A stretch of 64,000 nt of DNA from Acorus gramineus (Eukaryota; Streptophyta; Magnoliopsida; Acorales; Acoraceae). A program made the translations under genes and the position numbers. This document shows, piece by piece, positions 32,101 to 44,526 of this stretch (the stretch's first letter is position 1; every line of letters begins with the position of its first letter). The DNA is taken from positions 11,168,509 through 11,232,508 of the forward strand of contig CM060848.1 in assembly GCA_030737835.1 (NCBI GenBank). Direction: 5' to 3'. The notes under the pieces are model-generated. The model had not been told where the DNA came from. It ran no database searches and was given only the letters and a program-made list of their open reading frames with translations.

Positions 32101-35100
32101 TAAAATTCGGAACTGTACTGCAGAATGCTGGACAAAACAGAAGAGGCAGACTCCCACAATGCATGAGGCAAAGGTGGTTCCGCTTGCAAGATGACTTTGG
32201 AAAGCTCAATGACACCTCCCTCTTTTGCAATCGCATTTGGCCATGTCAATGCGATATTAACTAGAGCTTTTATTACTCTCTGTTGCAGTATGGGTACGCC
32301 AGATCCAAGAGCATGAATCAAGGGACTAATTGCCTGTTGTGTTATCGCATCCTTCTGCAAATGGTCTTCCAATAGCAAATGTGAAAGAAGTTCGGCAGCC
32401 AACTGTTGCACTGCTAGAGATGGTGAATCCATCAAAGCAATGATTGGTTCAATGGTTTGGTGAGGTGTCAAGTTATAGTCAGCACGGCATTGAGGATGCT
32501 CCAAAATGTTAACAAGAACTTGAAGAGAGCTATGCTGCCCATCAGGGCCGACTTCTGGCCTTGCCAACAACTGGAAAAGTGGCCCAACCACTTTGGCAGC
32601 AGATGGACCTTTCGCAATGCCAGTATTATTGGTCAATATTCGGAGCAATTCTGCAAAAGCTATGGAGAGGAAGTCGGGAGCCTCATGGAGGATGTCAAGT
32701 ATGCTTTCGATGACTCCAGCTTTCACCATGTCCATCTTACAAGATGGCCTGTCCTTTCCCAATTTCACCAAAGCTCTTGATACGGCTTCATGAAGCGTGT
32801 AGTTTTTACCAAAAACAAGACCAACAAGTGGAACCACAGCACCGTGTGCTGCAACTAGCTCTGCTAATTGTTCATCTTCTAACAACTTATCTATCGCACG
32901 CACCACTGAATGCTGGGCAGGGCTGTACTCAGTGACTAGCAGGGACACAAGAGGCTCCACGCAACGAGCTGCAGCAACTGATGATCTGATTCTTGTATTT
33001 CCAAAGAGGACACAACATAACTCTGCAGCATCCCCCTTCAGATCCATGGAACAATTTGAGGAAAGAATGCGACAAAGAACATCAACAGCATTCATCTCAA
33101 TATCAGCAACAGCTAAGGCCCTCGATGGATTATCACACAATAACCTCACCAACGCAGCAATAGCAGCGTGTTGTTCCCTCTCCATGCCTGTGCTCAGTAT
33201 CTCCACCAATGGCTGGATGGATTGACGGGCCGACTCTGCATTTCTGATGTGATCTGAAGAAAACAAGCTCTCTAATGCCTTCGCTGCACTGTACCTTGAA
33301 TTTCGTCCTCCCAAACGTAGGACTGCCACAAGTTGATTAACAGCACCCAGTGCTGATTCATGTCGACGTATTTCAGCGCTGCTGAACAAAATACCCAATA
33401 AATCAGTGGCAGCTTCCTCTGTCGCATCTTGTGGACCAAGCGACAGGTACTTGGTCACTGCTTCAAGAGCTCCAGCTTCTACCATTACAAGCCTGTTTGA
33501 GGGGCTTTCATAGGTAAGCTGAGTTAATAGACCCAGTGCAAGAAAAGGTGCACCAGGTCGTTCTGGAATTGGTTTGAGTAAATCAACAAGGGAGGGTATT
33601 GCTTTACGAGAAGCAGCTCCATTTCTGATATCATCAACTCTAAAAAGCCTTTCAAGAGCAACTTGATCCGGGTTTTGCACCAGAGAAAACTCTTCCGCCA
33701 ATTCCAAAAGATCAGATATATCAGTTTCAGCGCAACCAAGCAAGGTTATTAGCCCAACAGCTGCACCTGAGTTAGCAACGGCCAACAGAGTTCCCCTGCT
33801 GCCATTACAGACCAAACTGGACAGTGCTTGTGCAGCAAAATATCTGTTTGCTGAATCCTCTGACTTCAAAAAATTTGCAAGAACAGGAATGGAGTTCATA
33901 GTTGAATTTGCTCGAATGATATCTCTGTCTTGAAACAATACAGCAAGCAGTAATGCACAGACCCATGTGCTTCTATCTTCTTTAAAATCACCCTAAAAAA
34001 TTCATAAGGAAACTTGATAAAATAATAATCATGATGAAAGATGAAAGTGGAGATGAAGGATAAGATAAATATGATGGAAATTTCTGAATGTCGTCAAAAA
34101 AACAAAAAAATTAACATGATATGCATAAGTATATATCATATTGCTCTTAAACAAGAGATATGCTAACAAAGAAGGTTGCATGGTTTACCTGTGTAATTTG
34201 GTCTAGATACTCAGAGATCTTGTCAGTGAGAACTTCGATTGCACCAGCATCCATAATAGCAACCCTACTTTTATTATTGTGACAAGCGATTACGGAAAGT
34301 AACCATTGGGCAACAGTGGTGCCTGAAATCACAGCAGTGTTACTTCCATTTTCACCATTCCTTGTTTGGTTTTTCATGTGCCTGACAATGGTTATATCTT
34401 CACTGTACTCAGAAGAATTGGCAGAGTTGAGCATATCAACAAGTGAATGAATCAGAGCAGTACATAAGTTTGATTCATCCAGAGCTTCCACCAGTTTTTG
34501 GTCATGGTCTTTAGAAGAGCAGATAAGAAGTGCGGTTCCTCCAATTTTGACTTTCATCTGGTTGGACATAATCACACGTCTTGCAACTGAAGAAATACAT
34601 CCGGTGGTAGTTGCTACAACAGCCCCTAAAACAACAGGCTGATCTCTGCATAGTTTTGACAATATTTCTATAGCTTTATCCTGCAATGAGGGCTCCCCAT
34701 CAGCTATACAAGAAACCAGTGGGATTATTGTGTGTGGATTTTCAGCCAAAATTGCCCATGCAGGTTTTACATGTCCTCCTTTTGACCTTGACAACAAAGC
34801 AAGTGCCTCAAGAACTTCAGATGTGGCAGCAGTTCCAAAGCTGGCAGATTCTAAAAGAGAAACCAGTGAAAGAACAACTCCAGAACGATTTATAATGTCT
34901 GACAATGTCTGATCAACAGTGCGACAGCCAAAAAGGCGTGCAAATGCAGCAGCAGCATGTGTTTTCCCATCAACAGTGCCATCACGCAACACTCTAGCCG
35001 AAGGCAGAATAATCTCTTCAGGAACTGCTTGCACACAGATCTCATTATCTAAAATAAGATTAGCCAGAGCCCCAACTGCATGTTCAGAGACCTCCAGAAC

Positions 35101-38100
35101 TGATGAGTTAGCAAGCACTACCAATGGAGCCAACGCATCTTTAGCTACAGCAGCTACTTCTCTGTTCTCCTTAATCGAGAGAAATATTGCGGCAAGGCAG
35201 GATGAAGAGTCTACTAAAATTTTTTCAGAATCCCCATTTAGTAGCTTCAGGACCGACCGTAAAGTCTTCACAGCAAGATAACTTTCTCGAAAGTCTTTCC
35301 TGCAACAAAATAAATCTGCAAGAACTGAGGCTGATTTAGCTTGGGTTTCTTCTTTCGTCGAGGCCAAGATTTTAATCATCGTTTCAATAGCATCATTAGA
35401 AGAACTCCCTTCATGCAGTATATCACGAATGGGTGCAACAGAGAGAAGACTTTTAAGTGCATCAAGAACATAAACCTTAGACTCTGGCAGATCACTGGTT
35501 AACAAAGCAGAGAGCTGGCTAATGGTCCCGGTATCAGATTTGTGAATTAGATGGTTTAGCGTCTTCGCTGCAATCTCCTTCCCATTCGAGCTTCCATTTT
35601 TTAACAACCACAATAAGGCAGGAACAGCATCAGCACTTTCGACACATGCCCGAATATCTTCACTGTGGTTACAGAGGTTTCCAAGGATTGTAGCGGAATC
35701 TTCCTTGGCTTTTGCAGATCCCGTTTCTAAAATTTGGACGAGAGGAGGTATGCCACCAGCTGCGGTTATAGCCCATTTGCTTTCATCATTTTCATTGGAC
35801 AAAAGGCAAAGCAAAGCAACTGAGCATTCCTGTTGTTGCTCTGATGAAAGGCCAAGAAGAGATATCAAGAGCTGAACCCCCTCACGACCCTGCAGCGCTT
35901 TCCATAGGCTAGCTTCATTTTTGCAAAGTACAAGCAGCGATCTTATCAGCTCATCCTGCAGCTCATTTGTTGCCATTGTGATCAATCCGACAAGCAATCT
36001 TTTCGCCTCAGAATTATCAAGGCTCTTTGAGAGAACAGAATTTCCATACAAGCTGGCAAGGGCTTCAATGGTGCGTTCTTGTATAAGAAATGGTAACTTC
36101 GGTTTAATCTGCTTAAGCAATATTTCCTCAATCACTAGAGGATCTGAAGCTCTGATTGAATCTGCATTGCTATCATAAATCATGAGCGCTGAAGCTAAAG
36201 CACCCAGTGTATCAGCAATCTGTACTGGTGAAGTGCATGATCCGAGGCTTTCACCAAGGCTCGAAATGACATATGACAACCCGCCTGAAATATTAGCCAA
36301 AGCGCACATTGCATTCTCCTGCAATGCTTGGGCATGCTCCCCTTGCATAAATTCTTTTGACGGAGCTATGGTAGCATTTATCAAAGCTGGTATTCCATTT
36401 GAATTGGCTATCTCCCGTCTAGCATCTTTCCATTGTGCAGAAAGAGATTTAAGAGCACCAGCAGCTTCAGCTCTGATGGAGGCATCATTTCCAGGTCCCA
36501 GTAGCTTGAGAAGTTGTTTAGTAGCACCGGCAGATAAGACCTTCGAACAAATGGATGCATCTTCCATCATTACACAAGCAAGAAGAAAGCAAACATTTGC
36601 CAGTGTATTCGATTGTCCAGCTGCAAGTAACTTCACGAGTATATCAACCCCTCCCGACTCTATAGATGCAGACCAAAAACCTTCTGTGCTGGTAGATAAG
36701 TTTTTTAAAGCTCCAGTTAGCAGCCCATCAACAACACTTTCAGATTTAAGCCCATGGTGAAGCTGTCCCCATAGAACAGGAACAACTCCTTCAGTTGAAA
36801 AAATCTTTGATCCAACATGATCCTTAATTCCACCTTGAGATACTGCATATATAGCCTTTGCAGCAGCAATTTGGCCTTCAGATGAACTGGACTTGAGAAG
36901 TGAAAGCAATGGAGGGATGCAACCGCCCAATAAAACTTTTACTCTTAGCTCATCCTCCCTACATAGAGATCCTAAAACAGTAGCAGCTTGCATCTTTACT
37001 CCAAATGATCCAGATCTGAGCAGAGAAACAAGTATAGGAACTGCTTGAGAATGAGATCCAACTGCACTGAAAGCATTTTCACGAGTATCGATAAGCTCAA
37101 GCAACTGCTTCAAAGAGTTCTCTTTCTCTTGAGCTGTGGAAGAACTTCGGCGTAACTGCTCGATGCACTGGGCAACACTTGCTAATGTTCCATCTGGATC
37201 ATCCATATTACTACGGTCCCTGCAAGTGAGTGAGAGTAAGAACCCAGAATATTCACTGGTGAAAATCTTGTTGTGATATGAAATTTTTGGACAATCATTC
37301 AGAAAGAAAAAAAAAAAGGCCAAGAAGAAGAAGAAGAAGAAGAAAAATTTACATTCATGCCTGTTATAATTATTATTACATAGAACTGCATGCCTTTTTG
37401 ATAATTTTTGTAATGGGTTAGATGGTTGAAAACAAAGATGCCATGGTTGCATTATCGTATAAAAAAAAAATGAGCTAAGGGCTCTCATAGGTTAGATGGG
37501 TAAAAACAAAGATAATGGATGATTATTACTTCATTTCTTATATCATGGGTCAAATGGATCCTTGATGTGGAGTCCACTTCGACCATTATAGGTGATGCTT
37601 GGTTTGGGTAGTTTGATTTGAGGCTCATTTTGTTTGGGTGATTTACAATTCGCTGTAATATCATATTGCTGAATATCCTTTTTTTCATTTTTCATTTGTC
37701 CGGAGATCCCTCATCTCCTTTTGTTTGGGGGCTTTCTCTTAATAAGATAGCAAGAACCACTTATTTCAAAAGAAAAGAAGAGAAAAACTAAGGGCTGTTA
37801 TACTGAAAATTTCAATTTCACAAGTGAACTTCTATACCAAGTAATAAATATTTCAATTAAAATATTGAACCACAACATTTAATTGAACTAATTACCGGAT
37901 CAAGGATACATCTTTAACCACTAAATCAAGTTCCGTATCCCATGAAAATGGGATCAATAATAGGTAACATCATGATGGAATCTAAAGGATCCAAAATAAT
38001 TTTCTCTTGAGTGTGCTTGTTGTGTTTAATCTTGACAAGGCGCTGGCTTTTATTTCTCAGCTTCAGTTTCACTACCATTTGTTTTGCTCACAAAGTCTAA

Positions 38101-41100
38101 AGCAATCACTTGTTCCCAAAACCAGTATTCTTAGGGCCAAAGATGTACGGCAAAGAGGGAAGAGCTCTCCTTTCCAAATTCTTCCATATTTGGATCCTCC
38201 AAAACCACAAGAACCTGTCATCACCTCTTTTATGAACTGCATTGAATTCCTAGAGAGGGAAGAGCTTAGAGCTCACCTTTCCCAATTATTCGGCAAGAGA
38301 GTCCCCTATCATGAAATACATCAGAGATACTAATTGGCGGCTCATGCAAACAAAGAGAGTTATATAGCTCCCTTGGACTTGCAAAACATGTCACTTCGAG
38401 CACCGATGACTTTAAAGCACCAGTGTGCAATGGCTATGCATGTGACCCTTCTTTGCACCTGCCTCACGTGTTACCCGTGCAACCCTCCCACGAAAACTAC
38501 ACATGTACACAACCCAGATCAAACCCGGCCTGTGGTATAGGAACTGGTCGGTGCTCCACGCACCACTGCCACCATCTGGAATCATCGCCAAGCCCAACAA
38601 AGACTTTGGCTAGGAATTCTGCCAGCACATGTGAGTCATTTTCCCAGGTGTCGCGTTAGTTTTTCATGTGCACAAGAAAACATTTGGCGCACGTCAGGGT
38701 TGCATGCATGAGCATTGTTCTTTAGTGATTCAGGCACATGCATGATTAGGCTTATTGCTCATGCAATCAAGTTTGTTGTGGACAAAAGCGGGGTCAATGA
38801 TCTTTAGGCTGAGGTGATGTGGAGCGAAGGATCTCATGGAGGAAACAAGCCATGGAACCCTAGACAACAAATGTGCACACACACAAAAGAAGGAAAGAAG
38901 AGACAATGCCCATGATATCACCGTCACCACAACAAAAGCACCCAAAAATCATGCCCAAAAACAGTGAACAATTGTCAACTGTGTTCAGAGTGGAAGACAG
39001 AGACTAGAATAATAGGGCTATGATGCCATTCTCGAACAAGAGCCATGCATTAGCTTACCACCCCCATATTTGAAGTTAGCAGGGAAGGAATAAAACATTC
39101 TTAGAAAGGTATGTACATGCGATCCCCATAGGGCTCATTAGGGTCAAACCTATGTACAATATATCTAATAACGTCATCCACCTTGTTCGTGTGAAGAGGG
39201 AATTAAATCAGGAATATGGGTCAGTCAACTAATAGTTGCCCTATGATGGTAGATACATAGTGAGGTTTAGTTTCTGTACACATAAAGCTCATTCTTGTCT
39301 CCCGAGAATTGAATCAATGCAAGGATTCTTCAGCAGTTCGATGATACTTTGGACATCATATATCCCATTATAAATAAGCAGATATGCATCCATGTAACCA
39401 GTTCCATCCACCTTGTAAATGTAAAACTTCAGACAACATTTCATAGTGATATCTATCATACAATCATAATTATGTGCCATCACTAACAAAATAAAATTTC
39501 ATGCTGAAACCCAAAAAAAACTCACAACCCCTTAAAGCCAACAGAAATTTGAAACCTTGGAATTCCAAAACCAACATATCCCCAATCTCCTAAACACAAC
39601 CATCACTACCCCTAACCATACAAAAATTTCTTCTTACATCCCATAATCATAAATTAACATATTCCAACCTATTATTCTTTGGCTCAACATAAGGTATCAG
39701 AAAAGAATCTTGCCCTTCCTAGTTTTCCTGAGAAGTAAAAACCAAATGTGATGTTCGGTGGATATTAAAAGATTTTCTGGAAAAATCATTCACGTGGTTT
39801 GGTAGCCAATAACATATTTTAAGAATTTTCTTCAGGTAAATAAGCATTAACACTGCTCATGACAATCTAAATTTCAATAAACTACTTCAATTCGAATGAA
39901 TGATAATGGTACAGTCCCATGAAACTAAAAGGAAACTAATAGGAAACTAGAGTTCCTATTAGTTTCCTTTTTGGGGGAAACTAATAGGAACTCTCCCACT
40001 TCAATTCGAATGAATCAAAATGGTACAGTCCCATGAAAAACAAAATTAAAACAATACCTCATGGAATAAAAGAGTCATCTACTCACATGGCCACTAAACA
40101 AAACAATACCAAAGGAATTAAAACCCACGGCCATAAACAGGAGCCCAGAATAATCCCCAACCACACACAGATATCACTCAGTTATCACAAATCTCCCATT
40201 ACACGTCCCAATCGATTGGGCCCCAACACAGTATTTTGCCCAATCTTTATCAAATTGTAAAACGCTTTCCCAACCATTGTCAAAATAAACTTCAATAAAT
40301 CCCTTGTACATCAGATCTCTAGGGAATTTGAAATCTCTACATTTTTTGAGTTACAGATCCATTATACAATAGTGTATAAATTCCAATACTGTGAAAGTCA
40401 ACATGTAAGGCTTCTTATATTTTTTCAACATCATCAACAGCCCTATTTGTAACCGAGCCTCCTCTTGGTAAGATGGGAGAGGTACCCCCTCTTTAATAAT
40501 GGGACTTGGGTTCGAGTCTTGCCGTCTACTAATAGGAGAAGATTTGACCAAGTAAAAAAAAAAACAGCCCTAATTGTTTATTAAAGTGATCTATTCAATC
40601 AAATGATATGCATATTTCCTTTGGCTTTAAGGTGGAAAATGTAAACTACTTGTGAAAATGGAAACTGCTCACATGAAGTGGATGTCCCTGGTTTATGGGA
40701 TCAATTTAAGAAGTTTTACATTTCAACCACCAAACAATAAAAGTGAAAACTTCCTTTTGGCGGACTTTCTTTGGTCCAGACCTTTTTCTTGTTTTGTTTT
40801 GTGGTTTTGCAACCTGATTCTTTGTTCTTTGGAGTTTCTCTGGTACTTGAATAAAACTTGGAGGTAAATTCCCACCTTCAACAATAAGAGTGGACAATTT
40901 TTTTGGGTAAAATTTTTCTTTAACAGCAAAACATGTATAACCTAAGATCCTGCTCATATTTATTCGATGTCCATACAGGTAAGAATAGAAGTGTTGAATT
41001 ACTTCACCCAAGATCATGTGCCCATCTTAAGCAATATGCTGTTATGAGTGTCATCTATTCTGTGTGTGTCACATGCCTCCCAAAAGAACCATACCCAGAA

Positions 41101-42509
41101 CATTGTCAATCTCTTGGTAAAAGTTGCATATACTGGTAAACACAGAATATCATCCAACTAGCTTCCATGATTTAGAGAAATGTGAAATTACGCAAAGTCA
41201 CAAACCATGCTTCCTCATCCAATGCTTTTTATTTAGTGTTGAAAACCAGTTTTGACATATGTAATGATTTATTAAGTATATTCCATAATAATTTAAACAG
41301 TACAATACTAAATCCAATTGTTTATTATCACTTTTTGAGACAAGTTTAAGTTCATTCTAAGTTGAAACGACGCATCTTTAAGTGCGATGAAGTGACGATC
41401 ATGAGGTAACTTCAGGATGAAAATATTGTAAATATCTCTGGGATGATGGAGAAAATAAGCATAAATAAACTAATGCATTTGGCAGCTTGGGTACATTTAT
41501 CTAGTGAAACTAAAAATTAAAAGATCATAACAAACAAATGTACTCGAAGAATCTAGCATACAAAACAATTTTCTAAGAAAGATCACAAATGGAATGAAAA
41601 AGAAGAAATCAACAACATAAAATACCGCAAAATTTTATCCAAGCTCCTGTTTGACTGATTATTGACTCGCTCGTCAGAAAAGTTCAACATGGAAATTAAA
41701 AGTTATCCAACAAATCTACCTTGAGCTCATTTTCATGATTGAGTGTGGAGTTGGTGGCTCGGACTCTTGAATCTTTCCATCCACATTTCTTTCCTGTGAT
41801 CATTACAAGATAATGAAAATAAAAAAAATGTCTTCAATATACAAGTCAAACTCTATCCAGATGAGAAAGACAAGAAAAGCCTAATATTAAGTTGCACAGA
41901 TGATAGATGTTGATATTATATACATTGTACTCTATGCATTCATCCAAAAAGAAACAGGATGTAATAAAATCCTTACCCTAAGGATAATTATAAAAATAAA
42001 AAAAGACAAAAGTGGTAGAGAAAAAATAAATGAAAGTCACATGAATATATTCCTAATCTCAGGATGATAAGTAAATTTTGTGTTTCCAAAAAATCATATT
42101 TAGACATATCATAATGACAAGAACAATGTTTTATATAATCTAAGTATATCTCAGAATTTTATTATTCAGAACTGATAATGAATTGATTTGAAACTATTAG
42201 ATCAAAAAATAGTTTGTAAGGTTTTTTACAATGTATGCAACAAGTCATGATATAAACTCGACTTATTAATTTTACAAAGAACTTGAATATGAAACTTAGA
42301 ATCTGTTTTATTACATGAGAAAAGTTAAAGTTTATATGTGTAGTGAAAATAATGCAGACCATGCGAACCGCGTATAGGTATATGCATCGGTAAAGAAAGC
42401 ATATAGTTCATTGAAGCATATACTTCATTGAGCTATATGTTTTCTTTACTGATGCATATACCCCTTTAAAGGACGTATATATGCGGTTCACATGGACCGC
42501 ACTATATTA

Positions 42510-42583
<74 letters not shown>

Positions 42584-43178
42584 GCATGATATAAAATGTA
42601 TTGAACAGTCAGCAGATCTATATGGATTAGTGGATGTATAATTGATTAGGTGTTTAAAAATTAAAATAAATTGAGAGCACACAGAACACAAGCTCAAAGC
42701 TTAATACAAATCAAAATGTCACTGTAGATCATTGAAAGTTAAACAATTCACTTGCTAAGTTCATGATCCAAACCACCGAAACAATTCTTTCACCAGAGCT
42801 AGACCTAAAATCAGGGAAGTGTTCTACTAGTACTGAAACTACTACCATGCAAAATGACAATGGACACACATCTTAACCAATGGAAAAGCCAATTCGCAAG
42901 AGGTCCTAGATTCTGAAATGGTCTTAATAATAACAAAAGTGGGGGAGAAAATAACAAATTGAAAATGCCACCATTCACAAAATTAACATTTGAATATGCA
43001 CCCATTAATAAAACACAATTGCTGAAAAAAATTAAATTCTATATATTCAACTAATTAAAGTCCTACATATAATTTTCAAAAAACGAGACATTAAGAAGAA
43101 ATGAATAAATACCAGATCATTAGTTCCATGGCCGCCGCCATTGCTGGCCGTATACCTCCACGCGAGTGCCGCAGCCAG
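29102..43178 (-). CDS. CSI1: CELLULOSE SYNTHASE INTERACTIVE 1 (POM2) - armadillo/C2 protein, 7 coding exons
   Basis: Coding exons, 5' to 3' on minus: 43178-43113, 41793-41720, 37219-34189, 33992-31448, 30724-30270, 29574-29458, 29242-29102. All joins keep frame and use GT-AG; the sum is 6429 nt, 2142 residues, against about 2150 for Arabidopsis CSI1. CSI1 links cellulose synthase complexes to cortical microtubules at the plasma membrane. Most of the protein is armadillo repeats (from [11 protein letters not shown] near residue 52 to about 2000), e.g. [18 protein letters not shown] and [20 protein letters not shown]2 domain starts near 2020 ([12 protein letters not shown]) and runs to the conserved end [10 protein letters not shown]. 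Exon 2 carries [14 protein letters not shown]. The conserved N-terminus ([13 protein letters not shown]) has CTG at 43176-43178 where Met is expected; a stop lies in frame at 43191-43193 and no AUG intervenes. The first in-frame AUG is in exon 2 (41734-41736), giving 2101 residues. CSI1 is preferred over CSI3, but I cannot separate them fully. Introns 1 and 2 are long (1.3 and 4.5 kb). Confidence 0.95.
29950..30043 (+). mobile_element. tRNA-like SINE in a CSI1 intron
   Basis: ATTGGTAGAAGTCTCGC resembles a tRNA A box and GGGATCAAACCTCGG a B box, about 60 bases apart, followed by CCGCACC and a poly-A run (30034-30043). It lies in the intron between exons 30270 and 29574, antisense to CSI1. It lacks the cloverleaf of a real tRNA. 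Confidence 0.55.
38007..38333 (+). other. Unrecognised open frame of about 108 codons, antisense in CSI1 intron
   Basis: The frame is open on plus from 38007 to the stop at 38331-38333 but begins at GTG and has no early ATG. The composition is protein-like ([26 protein letters not shown]), with Glu/Arg/Leu-rich helix-like parts. No domain is recognised. It may be an exon of a retroposed or decayed gene, or chance. Confidence 0.2.
39884..40038. repeat. 41-bp direct repeats flanking a small hairpin
   Basis: ACTTCAATTCGAATGAAT followed by a variable triplet and AATGGTACAGTCCCATGAAA occurs at 39884-39924 and 39998-40038 with 2 mismatches. The 73 bp between contain GGAAACTAATAGGAA, its exact inverse and a third copy in direct orientation, so they can fold into a stem. 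Confidence 0.8.
40461..40564 (+). mobile_element. tRNA-like SINE, family A
   Basis: Starts CCTCTTGGTAAGATGGGAGA (A-box-like), with GGTTCGAGTC at 40509-40518 as a near-perfect B box, and ends GATTTGACCAAGT plus poly-A (40554-40564). It is strongly similar to the reverse of 49347-49452 and to 49733-49838, which establishes a dispersed SINE family. Confidence 0.75.
42354..42500. mobile_element. 147-bp hairpin MITE in CSI1 intron 1
   Basis: The outer ends GCAGACCATGCGAACCGC and, inward from the right, GCGGTCCATGTGAACCGC are inverted repeats. Inner arms 42374-42415 and 42423-42465 match in reverse at about 38 of 42 positions, around TATATGCATCRGTAAAGAAA. Almost the entire element is one stem. Confidence 0.75.
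42513..42583. repeat. (CT)n(AT)n compound microsatellite
   Basis: About 50 bases of CT followed by about 21 of AT, directly next to the hairpin MITE in CSI1 intron 1. On the gene strand it reads (AT)n(AG)n. Confidence 0.95.
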
Positions 43179-43701
43179 CTTTGCTGTTCCTTAGATATAT
43201 CTCAAATGTAGTGATCTGCTGCCAATCAAATTTTCATCCAATCAAAATCATCACAAATCAAGATCCTCTACATAAACAGGACACTCAAACAACAGAACAA
43301 CAAAAAAAAATCATCATCAGCAACAACAACAAACAAAAACATCATCCAAGACCCAACAATGTCTTAATCCAGATCCAGATCTGAAACTCAGCTGCTCACA
43401 TAAATTCCAAAACAGCTGGGGGAAAAAAACACATTTTGTCCCAAAATCCCACCATTTCCATCTCAAAGCAGCAAGAGATCCAATGCACATGCAAATCAAA
43501 ATCAAATTTTTTTCAAACATAAACCCAAAACGGACACGATTTTCACAGGACAAAAAAATTATAGGAAAAGCAGCAGCAGATTCGATGGTACAGAAGAAAT
43601 AGAAATCGTCAAAATCAACACATCAGACACCGATCGGATCCGCTGAGAGCACAAAAGGAGATCCAAATTGACTGCATTTTTGTGATGGATCCCTCTCTTA
43701 C

Positions 43702-43800
43702 CTTGTAATTCGAAGAAATCGCACTTGAGAGAGAGAGAGAGAGAGATCTCCTCTCGCGAAAAGAGGGAGGAGAGGAAATGCAGTTGTGCTCTTCTTCTTC
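43702..43800 (-). other. CSI1 non-coding 5' exon (putative)
   Basis: On minus, CT-rich sequence ends at AATTACAAG followed by donor GTAAGAG. The exon contains a (TC)10 tract at about 43732-43751, common in plant 5' UTRs, and no AUG. The matching acceptor is probably near 43216-43220 (TTGGCAG) but is uncertain; a less likely site is the AG directly before GAACAGC at 43190. Confidence 0.5.
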
Positions 43801-43826
43801 TTTTTTCCAGTCTTGATTTTGATTTT

Positions 43827-43846
43827 GTATATATTTTTAATATATA
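43827..43846 (-). promoter_or_regulatory. TATA-like element of CSI1
   Basis: On minus, ATATATATTAAAAATATATA lies about 30 bases upstream of the putative transcription start near 43800. A (GA)n tract on the gene strand sits further upstream at 43889-43910. No other promoter motif was assigned. Confidence 0.45.
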
Positions 43847-44183
43847 TTGGGGTGGTTTGTTTTGTTTCTTTTTTATATTTATGTCGCTCTCTCTCTCTCT
43901 CTCTCTCTCTATGAAACACTACGGAGTACAGACTGTGTTTGAGAAGTGGGGGAGGAGGGGGTGAAAAAAAACAGAGCCGGAAATCTATCGCTCGCCGACA
44001 AACAATGAAACTAGATTTTTGGCGGCTCTTGTTATTGTTGGGTTGGCGGCTTGGATCCGCGCCGACAGTTTTTTTTTTTTTTTTTCGGTAAAAAAATTAT
44101 ATTGATTTTAAAAAAAAAAAAAATTAATTCGGGGTTTTTATTTTTATAGGTCCCTCAAAAATCTAATAAATAAACAATATTTT

Positions 44184-44526
44184 AGGGTCCATTTGAAAAC
44201 ACAGATTGAAAATTAGCTTTTGGAATAAAACTGATTTTTAAGATGATTTTAGACCTTGACTTTTTTAGGATATTTTTTTTTAATTCAGGAATCAATGTTT
44301 GAAAGGAGTTTAATATTTGACAGAGAAAGCTACTTTTCAATTCAAAAAATCGATTCCAACAAAAAAACGTTGTTTTTGAGCTTTTCAAAACACAGATTTC
44401 GAGGGAAAAATTAAAAGGAATCCAGCTTCCGATTCTGTAAAAAACTGCCCTATTTAGTTACACGATTTTAGCTTTTCAATTTTTCAAAAAGCAAAAGCAC
44501 ACCAAACGCACAACCAAATAGGGCCT
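44184..44526. mobile_element. hAT-like MITE upstream of CSI1
   Basis: The left end AGGGTCCATTTG and the right end inward AGGCCCTATTTG match at 9 of 12. The interior is AAAAGCTAATTTTC-like, as in related MITEs. No clear target duplication. Sits about 380 bp upstream of the CSI1 start region. Confidence 0.5.

Larger units (their letters stand above)
37220..41719 (-). other. CSI1 intron 2 (4.5 kb)
   Basis: Bounded by donor GTAGAT (below 41720 on minus) and acceptor TTGCAG (above 37219). The frame of exon 3 stays open into the intron up to about 37488, but the upstream part encodes Lys/Phe-rich nonsense and is not exon. The intron hosts a SINE, a 41-bp direct repeat around a hairpin, and an unrecognised 109-codon frame on the opposite strand. 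Confidence 0.85.
41794..43112 (-). other. CSI1 intron 1 (1.3 kb)
   Basis: Donor GTATTT after CTG at 43113, acceptor CACAG before 41793. Contains a 147-bp hairpin MITE (42354-42500) and a compound (CT)n(AT)n microsatellite (42513-42583). No gene inside. Confidence 0.8.

Noticed and set aside
33524..33739. Small frames on either strand inside the CSI1 exons
   Set aside because: Frame shadows of the CSI1 coding sequence.
37220..37488. N-terminal extension of the large CSI1 exon frame
   Set aside because: A TTGCAG acceptor at 37220 and the exon 2 match place this in the intron; the encoded part is Lys/Phe-rich and unlike CSI1.
40461..40564. Functional tRNA gene
   Set aside because: A and B boxes are present but there is no acceptor stem or cloverleaf, and similar copies with A-tails show it is a SINE.
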